A stretch of 64,000 bases of DNA, from contig CM041465.1 in the NCBI GenBank assembly GCA_023213395.1, forward strand, positions 224,447,741 through 224,511,740, read 5' to 3'. Below the pieces are notes generated by a model. That model saw nothing but the letters and a program-made list of their open reading frames with translations, did not search any database and was not told where the DNA came from. Positions 32,296 through 43,429 of the stretch are shown here, one piece after another. Both the position numbers and the translations under genes were made by a program. How positions within the stretch are numbered: the first letter of the stretch is position 1; every line of letters begins with the position of its first letter. This stretch comes from Cycas panzhihuaensis (lineage: Eukaryota; Cycadophyta).

Positions 32296-32969
32296 TTTAA
32301 AAATCCAAAAAATTAAGATCTATAGTCCGAAATAGGCTTTGTTCGTACGGCTATACGTATTTTGTACGGAAATGAAAGTGTACAGAATGGTAGAAAAAAT
32401 ATTCCAAAATGAAGGTTCCAGATCTATAATTATTTTTTAAAAATTATTTCCAGATTTTGAGAAAACATGCCCGAAAAATGAGAAGGGGCATATAGGGTTT
32501 TACCAAAAAAATCTTTGATTCTCTTCAAATCTTCAACAATATTCAGCAAGAATGGATTCAAAATCTCAGCAACAGAGATTAAAATAGATTAAATCATGTT
32601 TTACCTGAATTGTAATAGAATCTTTGAAGAAATCTGAGATAAATCTCTCAAACTCGCGTGGATATGAAATGGGGAAAAAGTACCTTAAAACAGCTCCAAA
32701 TGACGTCGTGCCTGAAGAAGGAATTGACATGTGTACTGAGACGGTCCTACTGACCAAATTTCATTAAAATTTGAGCAATTCGAAATTTTTACATTCGTAT
32801 GAGTCCGTACAGGTTCATACTATAGTAAATTTTGCAGTCTCCTTCTTCCTCTGAGAAAAACAAGCCTTATACTTTGTTCTCCTTGAGTTCTAAAGTAATT
32901 TGACTTCGTTCTGATCCCGAATCCTTACTGCAACTTCAAATTCTTCTTTTCAGGTAGCCAGGCTGGCCT
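32296..32969 (-). other. Untranslated leader of Copia C
   Basis: About 670 bp without coding signal, with GTACGG words near 32345-32385 and CCGTACAGG near 32808-32817, at the same relative places as in A and B. Confidence 0.6.
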
Positions 32970-32981
32970 GCTTTGATACCA
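32970..32981 (-). other. Primer binding site of Copia C
   Basis: The minus strand reads TGGTATCAAAGC, one transition away from the initiator tRNA-Met site, directly inside the 5' LTR. Confidence 0.9.
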
Positions 32982-33179
32982 TATAGAAACTTTTAAAGGT
33001 TGTTATAAGAAAGATTGATGATCTATTGTGAGAGATCAATTACATATATATACAAATTGTACATTGTAATTGACATGTGTTTGAGTCACACGTGTCAGAC
33101 ACTTGTCTAAGAATACAAGAAGAGGGGTTTTACATGACTCTCAAGAACACCCTTCTAGATGAAACATTATATTCTAATA
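32982..33179 (-). repeat. 5' LTR of Copia C
   Basis: A 198-bp LTR from TATAGAAAC to TTCTAATA. Both terminal dinucleotides have drifted (TG to TA and CA to TA), again C:G to T:A type changes. The TSD ggtta at 33180-33184 confirms the end. Confidence 0.9.
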
Positions 33180-33184
33180 GGTTA

Positions 33185-34513
33185 GATAGATTAAACTACT
33201 CACTAGTTGTTGATATAATGTGAGATTTGTTGGTTCTGCTTTCTCAAGTAACAGTTTTATACCATTCTCCATAGGTGTAGGAAAAGGTTTGTAGTTCTCT
33301 ATTTTGAATTGCTGCAAAATATCCTAAGAATATTTGGCTTGGGAGATAAAGATATTGCCTAGCTGTTGCCACACCTCCATGCCTAAAAAATAATTGATAA
33401 GTCCAAGATCTGTCATCTCAAAACTTCTCTTAAGATCATCCTACAGAACTTGTATCATCTTAATCTCACTCCCAATGATCGCTAAGTCATCAACAAACAA
33501 AATGACAAAGACAACATGGTTATCCCCAACTTTTATGTACAAGTCTGGGTTTAATAAGAATCGAGGATATCCATGTCTCAAAAAATAATCATCAATTTTA
33601 GAGTACCATGCTCTTGGGGCCTGTTTTAGTCCATACAATGCCTTTTTGAGGCGACAGACCAAGTGTTCTTTGCTATGTAAAACATATCCAAGAGGTTGCT
33701 CCAAAAATACCTCCTCTTCAAGATCGCCATTTAAGAAGGCGCTCTTATGCCGTTCATGTTTGCCACAGGTGCGAATGTCTCTTCATAATCAATGCTTTCT
33801 TTTTGTTTGAATCCCTTGGCAATTAGTCGAGCCTTGTGACGCTTGATTGATCCATCAGATTAGAATTTAGTTTTATACACCCATTTGCAACTAATTGCTT
33901 GGTTGTTGTTAGGCAATTCTACCAAATCCCAAGTTTCATTATTTTCAATAGAATGGATTTCTTCATCCATGGCAACTTTCCACTTTTTATTTTTATATGC
34001 CTCCTCAAAAGTGGAAGGCTCATCAACACAAAGCACTTAAACCATAAGTGCATAGTTAACAAATTGTTGTTGCATTTTAGATAGACATTTTTCTTCTATG
34101 ACTTGTGCATCTTGTACTATTTGAGTGTACCATTTAGGTAGTTTCTTTAGTGTCAAAGCAATAACCTCGATATCCTGGGCCTAAAGTGGTTGGTCAATAG
34201 AAGAGCTACCAGGGTTAAGAGGTGCTATTAATGATGATGGAGTAGATGTTGACAAAGAAGCAACAAGAGTAAACGAAGAATATGGTGTTGAAGATTATGA
34301 GGGAAGGAAATCCTCAACAATCTGTTTGACTTTGTCAAGAGGAGGATGGATGGATGCTGGTTTCATCTCCTCATTATTCTCAGCAAAGATGACATCTCTA
34401 GATATATGCATTTTCGTAGAAGTGGGATCATACATTCTATATGCTTTGCTACTAATAGAGTAACCAATGGAAATGCATTTTAGACTTTTATCATCTAATT
34501 TCTTATTTTGTTG
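33185..34513 (-). pseudogene. F1 reverse transcriptase and linker
   Basis: F1 after C. The RT at 33441-33704: MEQPLGYVLHSKEHLVCRLK, KALYGLKQAPRAWYSKIDDY, and VFVILFVDDLAIIGSEIKMI, so the catalytic box is FVDD. A break near 33745 removes part of the [10 protein letters not shown] stretch. The linker at 33900-34500 is degraded, with Ser/Thr-rich parts. H1 and F2 carry the same region. Confidence 0.85.
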
Positions 34514-35458
34514 TTATAGAATATACATATATGTAGTGCACCCAAAAGTATGTAAATGGCTAACAGTTGGCTTTTTGTTAGACCAAGCCTCCTCCAATGT
34601 CATATCAGTGATTGCGGTAGTATTGCTCCTATTGGCGACGTAAGATTCTGTGTGAAATTCTTCGGCCCGATAAGAAAGTGGAGGCTCGTTTGCATGCATC
34701 ATGGCTTTGGCTTTATTTGCCAAAGTCCTATTCATTCTTTTAGTTACTCCATTTTGCTGAGGTATGTATGGAGCAGTGAGTTGTCTTCTGATCCCATGAT
34801 CTCTGCAAAACTAGTTGAACTCTCTTGAGGTAAGTTCACCTCCATTATCAGATCACAATATTTTGATGCGCAGATCTGATTCTTTCACCATAGAAAGTTT
34901 GAATTGTTGGAATTTTTCCAATGCCTTAGATTTGTGTTTGATGAAATAGACACAAACTTTGTGTGAAAAGTCATCAATGAAGGTGATATAATAAAGTGTT
35001 TCTCCAAGCGATGGTGTAGACATGGGCCCACATAAATCAGTATGAACCACTTGCAATGGTTGTGATGCGCGCCATGCTTTGCCTTTAGGAAAAGGGTCAC
35101 GATGTTGTTTCCCCATAATACAAGCTTCACAAAGACATTTAGATGCTAATATTTTTGGAAGCCCATACACCATGCTTTTACTAAACATCATTTTGATGTT
35201 TTCTATGCTCAAGTAGCCTAGTCTATTGTGCCAAAGTTGTTTTTTGGGCAGTGACTGAGTGACGAAATATGTAGGAGAAGTATAAAGTGTTATGTTTGAA
35301 GCATCCAACTTGTAAAGGCCATGGTCTTCATGACCAATGACAATCGCTTGATCATTTTTGTCACTGATAGTACATTTTCCACCTTTGAATAAAACACTCA
35401 TATGTTGGTTGTCCAGTTGGCTAATAGATAAAAGGCTCTTGTGCATTGAAGGCACCAA
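34514..35458 (-). pseudogene. F1 integrase
   Basis: A 201-codon open part (34853-35458): LLSISQLDNQHMSVLFKGGK, LWHNRLGYLSIENIKMMFSK, CLCEACIMGKQHRDPFPKGK, VVHTDLCGPMSTPSLG and YITFIDDFSHKVCVYF. A stop at LRIKIL precedes the DNGGELTS stretch, and MNRTLANKAKAMMHANEPPL with HTFGCTTYMYIL follows at 34514-34735. The histidine pair has become H-x-x-L-G-Y, so the second zinc-binding His is lost. Confidence 0.88.
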
Positions 35459-36326
35459 ATAAACATCACTCGTGGGAAATGTTGAAGCAGGGCAATTTGG
35501 TGAGTGGAAAGAGACAATTTTACCTACTCCAAATATATAGTCTCATTGTTGTTGAAGGTGACTGTTTGCCCTTTTCCTTGTTTAACATCATAGAGCAAGT
35601 CCTCATCATCAGTCATATGATGGGATGCTCCCAAATCAATGATTCAAGTGCTATTACTATTTGTTGTGTGATAAGCACAAAACAACTTGCCATCATCATT
35701 GGAAAACTGATTAGTGTGGTTTTGATTGCCACCTCTAAATGCCCCGTTTCCTCTATGACCTCCTTTAAATCCACCTTGATTTGGTCTATAAGGGGGCTGC
35801 TACTATTGTCTTTGTTGCTGCTATTGTGGCTAGTGTTGTTGCTGCTATTGTTACATGTCAAATTGATGCTTTTGGCACTCTGGTTGAATGTGGCACTTCT
35901 TGCCACAATAATGGCAAACAATGTTATTGGCTTTTGATGTGCCAATATTAAGGTTCCCAAACTGTTTGTTGAAGTTTGGTTTGGGAAATTGCTTGCCCTT
36001 ATACTTGGCAGTGAAAGTTTCTGATGTAGATACTTCATCCTGTCGAGAGTAGATTTGCTCCTCTTGCAACAATAAACTTTCAAGTTGATTGAAACTCATT
36101 GTACCAAGTGTGCCTCCTCGTGTGACTGAAGAAATGAGGCCATTGTACTCCCTTGGTAATGCATGAATTGTGGCAGTGACAAGGTCTTCATTTGAGGCCA
36201 ATTTGCCAAGTGTAGTCAACTCATTGTTGATTTCCTTAATAGAAGACAAGAAAATAGTCATTGGTTCAACACATCTCAAAGTAAATAACTGGGCTTTTGT
36301 CATTACAATATGAGCATCATCTCGCC
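35459..36326 (-). pseudogene. F1 protease and Gag C-terminal part
   Basis: The protease reads IDLGASHHMTDDED, with the catalytic D-S-G changed to D-L-G (near 35630). Gag at 35851-36303 has LFTLRCVEPMTIFLSSIKEI, TLGKLASNEDLVTATIHALP and LLLQEEQIYSRQD, and a zinc knuckle CHYCGKKCHIQPEC in which the Gly before His has changed to Cys. A low-complexity Asn/Ser stretch (CAACAACA-type repeats, near 35800-35850) separates knuckle and protease. The Gag is interrupted by D at 36322. Confidence 0.88.
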
Positions 36327-36736
36327 TATTAGAAATTAATGTTTAATGTGTAAGTGTCTAAAGTATTTAGGTGAATGTTATACCTAGGGGTCAATATTAT
36401 AATGTTAATGTAATGCACATTTGTGCAAGTAAGTGGTCATTAGGTTATTGGTCAATAAATAGGTGTTATGTCATTGGTTATGTTAGAGGTCATTTGTCCC
36501 ACCTGTAACACATCTCATCCTACTCTCTCTCACTTATGATGTATAAATAAGTGGTTTAGGTAGAGTGGTAGACATGGAGTCAAGATGGAGTTCATTATGA
36601 TGTTATTATTGTAGAGTCATTGTGATGTAGTCACTTTCATTATGAGTTAAATGCTATATTCATTATGTTCACGATATTTGTTCCATTGTTATTGATATTG
36701 ATTGACCTTGAATGATTTCCATTGAATATTTCAACA
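36327..36736 (+). repeat. 5' LTR of element D
   Basis: A 410-bp LTR from TATTAGAAATTAATG to ATTTCAACA. The first dinucleotide TG has changed to TA (the 3' copy keeps TGTTAGAAG). Confidence 0.92.
36542..36549 (+). promoter_or_regulatory. TATA box in D 5' LTR
   Basis: TATAAATA at offset 215 of the LTR. The 3' LTR keeps it unchanged at the same offset (50717-50724), despite about 7% divergence elsewhere. Confidence 0.65.
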
Positions 36737-36748
36737 TGATATCAGAGC
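36737..36748 (+). other. Primer binding site of element D
   Basis: TGATATCAGAGC directly after the LTR, one G-to-A change from the initiator tRNA-Met site. Confidence 0.85.
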
Positions 36749-38556
36749 AGGTTGTTTGTCAAGCCCAACATTTTGGAGGGTCACCAAGTTATTAGTGAGT
36801 GTGGAGGTGGCTCTGTAGAACTATGTGCTAGTTTGTGGATCTGCTTGTAGAGGGTGAAACCCTAAGGCCATCATTATTACAAGTTATGCCAAGCCAGTGA
36901 TAGTGATCGATGCAAGATAGAACTTTTACCAGGTAATAATGTTCTTTTGCCTTGTTATGTAAAGTAAGCTTTGTGCTAGGGTTTACCCTGTGGAAAAATT
37001 GGTTGAAGGGAATTTATGAAGTTAATGGTGATTGAATTTGTTGGCCATTGAATTTTGTTCTCTCAAGGGCTTGTGGTGAAAATATTGAGGTTTTAATTAG
37101 AAGTCATGTAAAGTCCCTTTTGAAGAAATTTTGGTATAAAACTCTGCATGCAAAAAGTAGTTAGCTTTGAAACCCTAGCCATTGACAAGACCGCAGTCCA
37201 AACTAGCTGTAAGAAAGAGGACTCTTTGTGTGAAAAAGGAGATGAAATAGCCATAGTGAAGTGATCATCCGTTTACACCAGAATCTGGTCACCAAAGAAC
37301 AGAAGAATTCAACTTGCCTGAAGTTGCACTCTGGGGAATCCTTGGAAGGAGACTGTACTTGTGTGAAAGATTCTATGCTTACCATGTGAGTAAACCCTAG
37401 CTGCGCCTAAGTAAGAGAAGCTATCTACAGAAGAAAACTGGCAATCCATTCAAACCAGACTTGATTTAGCCTACATACATTGCACTTTCTATGAGGTTAT
37501 TGGGTGCCTTGCCATCTATTTATGTACTATCCTTACGCTCAATGGTGAGAAGATGCATGTGTGGCCTGTGAAGTGCCCAACTTGTGGAGACGTTGCCATT
37601 AATGAAAGCCTACAAGAGTGAGGAGTAATGGCAACTGTCCATAGAACTTGCGTGGAAGGTCTACATGGTTGAAAGGAGATCCCTATAGATGAGATAAGTA
37701 TCGCCATCATTGAAGAAAATTGTCTATTTGGACAAATGCATCTTGGAGGTTTGCCTGTGTGAAGAGGCGCTTGCATGAAAAAGAATGCAACCAGAAAGAG
37801 GGCTACATTGAGACTGGTCCAAGAACGAATCCCCGCATCATCGACATTTACCCAAGAAAAACCATCGAAAGATCACGTCACCTGGACCTCTAGGAAATTA
37901 TTCACTGCAGGAGAATAAAGGAGTAGTCATAGATGGTGGAGAGTAGATCTTGATTGAAGACAAGACATGTCATTCAATAAACCTCATGAGAAAGTTGTAG
38001 TCTCTCAAGTCACAGCAGTGAGAGGAACGTACAATCTGTGTGATGTCTGTGGAGGTAGCAGATTTCGCCAAACGATAACCTTGAGACAGAAGCCATAACC
38101 ATTGGAAGAAATCGAGATGCAACTGAGAGAACAGAAATTGCAGCAAAAATATTGATAGAGCAGACCGAGTACATACAAGACGTAGTTGTATAGCTACAAA
38201 TGCCAGTCATACGAATAAAATTGTCGCTCGTCGCAGCCGTGGAGTTCAGAGTTACAGGTCGTTGCATAGCCATGATTATTTCTGGCATAATTTAAGTCAC
38301 TATTGAAATCACTTTCGAATAATTTGATGCGCTTGCTCTGATATGAAATATGGATTTTGATCGTTGTCTTCACTTAATCGAAAGCTTTTGTGTAGATTGA
38401 ATTTGAGTCAGGGTCCTTGATTTTTTAGAATTGTGAGCTAAATTATTTTGGAAGCGATCTTTGAATCCATGGACATGAAGGTTATTAAGGCAGATTTAAT
38501 TATTTTTTCACAGTCAAATTTATATTAAATCATATTGAAATTAAAATTGAAGTCTG
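36749..38556 (+). other. Non-coding internal part of element D, left of Gypsy-3
   Basis: 1.8 kb with no frame over about 90 codons and no retroelement domain on either strand. Base composition is moderate, and there is no obvious tandem repeat. It could be a leader or captured sequence. The last five bases, gtctg, are the TSD of Gypsy-3. Confidence 0.55.
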
Positions 38557-39376
38557 TGTTGGCATCAAAATTGACTCAATGGCTGTGTGAGGACCAGAGG
38601 TAGGTCAGATAACCTGGGTTGTGCGGTGCACGACCAGACGGAGGTACGCACGAGGCGACACGGCGTAAAATGCATTCGGTGCGATGACAAAGCGCACCGA
38701 ACGGCACGCATGACAGAACGCATCAAGAGCGGAACGCAATCGAAATGGCGGCGGCACGCATTACTGTGGGACCGGTGAAGACCGGGAGGTGCTGACGACG
38801 CATTTTAATGACGCATTTTAACCAAAGGAAGAATTAATTAAGGTTAACCAAAGAGATTAAGTGAAGAGGTACGCATTAATTGAAGAGGTACGCATGGCTG
38901 GAAGGGTACGGTTATGACAGGCAGTCATAACCCTTCAGCCAAAAGGTACCAACAGAAGTACTTAAGGAGGTACGCATGATTCACCTAGTGAGGGTGAGAG
39001 CCGGAGATCAAGAGTACGCAAAGGTGCAGATGACAGTACGCATGACAGCCGATTGGAGCATGAGTGCATGATAAGTACCATCCGGCACGATATGTAACAG
39101 AGATCAGATGTCTTTGGAATGCTCAGAACGATTCCACTTCGTAAATGAACTGCTGAATTAATAAAAGAAGAGTTATGTGGAAATTGGTGCATTCTTGATG
39201 TGTGTTGTGATTTGTTGGAGTATGTATTGAATTGCATCATTGTGTACCATTCTCGTGAATTATATATGGAATGTATGTGAATAACCATGTTGATGTTGTC
39301 CTAAAACTAGACTCTAGCTGTGTAACCTTGACAAGTGCATTGATTCCACGAAGGGTGTGGAATCTACAAGTCAACA
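38557..39376 (+). repeat. 5' LTR of Gypsy-3
   Basis: An 820-bp LTR from TGTTGGCATC to AAGTCAACA (ends TGTTG/CAACA). The first half is GC- and CpG-rich and carries several copies of TACGCA or CACGCA (e.g. 38644, 38869, 38889, 38972, 39013, 39037). The second half is AT-rich. Confidence 0.92.
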
Positions 39377-39377
39377 T

Positions 39378-39391
39378 TGGTTCCGCTGCTC
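39378..39391 (+). other. Primer binding site of Gypsy-3
   Basis: TGGTTCCGCTGCTC, one base after the LTR. Eleven of the first twelve bases match the Gypsy-2 site. It is not the initiator-Met type. Confidence 0.75.
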
Positions 39392-39664
39392 ACGTCCATT
39401 GAGGAGGGACAGGCCTAGGGGTTTCAAAGAAAAAAAGAATGTGTAAAGGGCAGAGGACCACAGGCCGCCGTGATGGCGGGTCAGAACTAAGCCACAGCCT
39501 GTGGGACCTTCCAATGCCACCTAAGAGGCCTTCAAGGCTCAAGAGCCCCAAAAGGATACTTCACCTAAGGAAAAGGAAACCAAGAGCAAAGGGCACTAAG
39601 ATGGTCAAAAGAGGCAAAACTCAAGGGCGAGGAGACTAAGTTCGCAAAACAACGAGACTAAGGG

Positions 39665-41200
39665 ATGTCTGCTGAAGGATCCGAGGCAAGTGGAGCCCAG
39701 ACACCCCAGAAGAAGAAACCCATGACGAACGATGGTATTGACACCAAACCCTATCGAGAGGATTTGTTTAGCCCGAATTGGAAGGAAGCCTAAAGTGGAC
39801 GAAAAACATAAGGAAATCTTAACAGAGGGAAGTATACCAATGAGGACAGCTGAAGGACCTAGGGTGATGTTGATAAGAAGGCGGAGGAAGGTCCCCAAGA
39901 TATTGGGAAAACAAGCTAACGAGGCATTTATTTGAAGATTCGACAGAAAAGGGTTCTGATCAATCTTACATTACGGTAACACCATTGACAATACAAGTTC
40001 CAGGTGTAGTGGAACCTATACATATAAAAACTCCGTTTAAAAATCCGTTGTTTGGAAAGGATACGGCAGCAGTAGTCACTCCCAGTACATCCCCAAAGGA
40101 CGGAGGAGGGGAAAGATCACCATCAGGGGGGGAACAGTTGCAATCTCCCAAGATGGACGACCATAGAGATTTCGGGAAATTAATCTTCAATGATACTTCA
40201 GATGCAGCAGAGCATGTGTATTTGTTTCAGAATCTCATTGATGTTAGAAAAATAACGGACGAAGATGAGATTAAAGCACGCTTCGCCTGTACATTGAGAG
40301 GTGTACCCTTGGCTTGGTATAAGGAAACGAACAAAAATGAGCCATGGGCAAAGATGAAGAAAGCATTCGAAGAGAGATTCCAAAAGTTTCGCGATGAAAG
40401 TGTGGAAATCGCATTGCGAGAAATCAGGCAGAGGCCGGGGGAGTCCGTCTAACTTACATTAGTAGAATGAAGATTATTGCGGCAAGTATGATCAATGAGA
40501 CAATTACGGACCATAACATGAAAAATTACTTCGTCAGAGGGCTAAATGAGAAGTTGCGAGCCATGATGCAGGCTCATCCGCTGAAATCTTTCAAGAATGC
40601 TCAGGAGTTGGCATTAGATTTCGAGATGGAAATGGACGCCCAGGCAGGGGGACAAGATTCCTTGCTGCTAAGATTGCAGGATGAGATTAGAGAGCTGAGA
40701 CAGAATCAGCACAATCGACCCTTCTGCCAGGTTGGAGTAGCAGAAGAGGAGTCCGAATTAGAGGCACTGAGGAAAGAAGTAGCCCGATTGAAAATCAGAA
40801 ATAATCGGGAAGAAGAAGAGACACCGAAGAAGAAAGAGCACACTGGAAGGGTGACCAAGTGGTGCCACATTTGTGAAGAGAATTCACATACCACCCGGGA
40901 ATGTGATTCGAACTTAAAAACAATGTGACGCACCAATGTGAGAAGTGGTGCCACATATGTGAGGTGGATACCCACAAAACTAGGGATTGCTTCTACAATT
41001 CCGAGGAAAATCATTTAGAGGTCGAGGTCGGGAAGAGGCAACCCACCGCAATGTGTATACAACGAGGGGTGCACCGTAACCCTCGAGGAAGAGACAGTAG
41101 ATGGGAGATGCCTCATCCGCCTCTGTTCGGACAATCGAAGTCCGAATGCCCGATGAAGCCGGAATACGAACAAAAGCCATTCAGAGGTAATAATCGCGGG
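39665..41200 (+). pseudogene. Gypsy-3 Gag with two zinc knuckles
   Basis: It starts at ATG 39665 (MSAEGSEASGAQTPQKKKPM). After a stop near 39787, another frame leads through a Pro/Ser-rich part to the capsid domain DAAEHVYLFQNLIDVRKI, FACTLRGVPLAWYKETNKN and MKKAFEERFQKF (39985-40452). A frameshift follows, then MKNYFVRGLNEKLRAMMQAH, a coiled coil (ESELEALRKEVARLKIRNN), and two CCHC knuckles, CHICEENSHTTREC (40863-40904) and CHICEVDTHKTRDC (40949-40990). Confidence 0.88.
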
Positions 41201-42200
41201 CCCAAGTGACCACAAAATGTAAGATTGCAAGGGTAAAGCCAAAGCAACGAACTTAATGACAATCGTGCCGGAAACGAAAAATGTGAAATTGCAGAATAAA
41301 CAGAAAGAGAAAGTGGATGAAGAATATCCACACCCCCCAATTGAATTGGATCGGTACAAAAAAGCAAAACAAGTGTTAGACGGTTTAGTCCAGGAGGAAG
41401 ACCTACTGCCAATGGGTAAGCCAGAAACAAAAAAGGTTTACGTTCGAAAAACAAACAAAAGAGCCGGAGAAACTACTAGAAGAATCAAGAAAACCCCAAA
41501 TGGTGCAAATGGAGGAGTTGTTTAAAGGTTTACCACCAAGATATTCCCAGAATGTTGCTACTAATGGAGAATTTAGTGAAGCAGTTGCAGTTGACCATTC
41601 CTCTGTCTCAGGTGATTGATTGGATTAAAGGAGGTGTGTTGCAAAAAGGAATTACCAAAAGCTTGAAACAAGTTATACCATCGTTCGACATGGATCCAAT
41701 GGTAACCATGTCTGTATTGGGAGAAACATTTCGAGTCATTGTGGATGGAGGGGCGAGAACGTGTTACCCACTGCAACATGGCGTAAATTGGGAAGTCCGC
41801 AATTGGAAGCAGCCACTTATTCACTCAAATTGGCCAATGAGTTCTACCGTACCCGTAGCGATTGGCGATATAAAAGTAAACGCAGGGATAGTGGTGAGAG
41901 TCGACTTCACGATCGTAGAAACAGAGAAAGGAGCCACTCCTACCCGTTATTAGGAAGGCCATGGTTGTATGCAGGCGAAGTGCCTCCGATTGGGAAAAGG
42001 TAACCTTCACTTTGTCGACAAAGAACAACAAAGTGGTGCTACCAATGCTGGGAAGGAATTCAATTAAGGTAATCCCAGACGAAGGTTCTAGCACCACAAG
42101 AATCAAAGACAACATTCTCTTCCAATGGGAAGAACATATCTTCCACATGGCGTAAGAACCCACGACGTCAAGCGAAGACGCGATGAAGAACCAACGGATC
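41201..42200 (+). pseudogene. Gypsy-3 protease
   Basis: After a lysine-rich linker (41256-41525), the frame reads VTMSVLGETFRVIVDGGART, a D-G-G-A type catalytic box as seen in some Gypsy lineages, then VPVAIGDIKVNAGIVV and, in another frame, YPLLGRPWLYAGEVP, the second protease landmark (LLGRPW). Two frameshifts between 41760 and 41950. Confidence 0.8.
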
Positions 42201-42259
42201 TCGAGGAGGTATACAACTCTTCTGGATGACGAACATGGTATGAGGTTCGTGGATTACGC

Positions 42260-43210
42260 TCCGTGGATGCTTATGAAGTAAATTCCTCTTCATTCGGATG
42301 TAATTTGTTATCTAAATATGTATCCGTAAACATTGATGATGATAATTTAAATTCTTTTGATTATATGTCGACTAATGATTCTTTGGAAACCGATAACACC
42401 CTAGACCAACCAACCCCTAGTTTATCTAGTAATTTTCATAGTTTTTTTCTAGTTAGTAGTAACCCCGACATCCCGTCTACTTCAGGTGTGGGTCCTGAGG
42501 TAGATTTCCTACCCCCCCCTTTTTTACAACCCGAGGAAGGAAGTAACATTCCCTCCTCTTCTTCCTTAGAGGTACACCCGACCTTAAATCTCTTCCAACC
42601 ATTGGCGCCAAAACCGGAGAGAAATGGAAGGAGGATTGCTGGTAAGTGCTTCTAGCGAGTCTGGTCTAGGAAACAAAATTACCATTCCGGAAAAAACTAG
42701 CGGTCAAACCTATATTGGAGATTACGTTAAACCATTCTATAGGGAATGCTTATATGGGACTACCCATTTAACACATCGCATTGATTATTGGATAGAACAG
42801 GAAATTGGGACAAAACCAATTGGCAACAGGACTTAATTCTAACTCTACGAGGGACAGCTTGGTATTGGTACTTAGCTCACCAACATAACCTTAGCCATTG
42901 GCAAGAATTGCAATCGATGTTTCAATACGATTCGATCATCCGAACCAACTAGCTATTCCAATATTCTATGTAGGACAAGACCCTAGAAAACACATACAGG
43001 TGTGTAAACAGAATCGAAATCCTTGAGTATACCTAAGCAGATTGGTCTAACTACTTCTACCACACCCTGGGGAAAGTAGCAAAAAACTGGTTCCTGGGAA
43101 GGGAGAAAAACTTAGAGATAACTTGGGAAAACCTAAGGGAATCTTTTATCAAAACCTTTAGGCATACCTCAGAAAACCAAGAAGTAGACACGCTTAAAAC
43201 ATATCGTAAT
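42260..43210 (+). pseudogene. Gypsy-3 extra gag-like modules between protease and RT
   Basis: An acidic Ser-rich part (42263-42655) is followed by sequence that looks like capsid-type Gag. First WQQDLILTLRGTAWYWYL with SHWQELQSMFQYD (about 42825-42940), then FYVGQDPRKHIQVCKQN (42963-43015) and SNYFYHTLGKVAKNWFLG with EITWENLRESFIKTFRH (43045-43170). The DP-x-H and LxG-x-A-x-x-W patterns are hallmarks of retrotransposon gag domains. This is not the normal place for Gag, which is complete upstream. It may be a duplication or an insertion of another Gag. Several frameshifts. Confidence 0.65.
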
Positions 43211-43429
43211 AATGAGCATAAAGCTAGAACAAAGATCCAATGATCATGAAACAATAGATTCCACATATAGCGAAAATGAAGAAATTGTGAATTATCCTGC
43301 AGAGTTTACAGAATTCACCGTTGGAGAAAGAGAAATAGAAGATACTCCGTGCCACAAACGGAAAACGTGGAAGATGTGGGAAAACAAAGTCGAAAACAAT
43401 GTAAATTAATGTTGGCAACTCGGAAAATC

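Larger units (their letters stand above)
22853..33179 (-). mobile_element. Copia element C, nested in F1
   Basis: A minus-strand Copia of about 5.2 kb without its insert B. LTRs 22853-23047 (195 bp) and 32982-33179 (198 bp). The TSD ggtta is perfect (22848-22852 and 33180-33184). A primer binding site with one change lies inside the right LTR. The LTRs differ at roughly 8% of positions, clearly more than the LTRs of B, which fits B having inserted later. Lineage of A and B. Confidence 0.92.

Noticed and set aside
37203-37776. Minus-strand small frames in D as hidden coding exons
   Set aside because: Short, wrong strand for D, no splice-linked pattern and no recognisable domain.
38010-38288. 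Minus-strand frame of 92 codons in the D internal region
   Set aside because: No start context, domain or homologue; length is within chance for this base composition.
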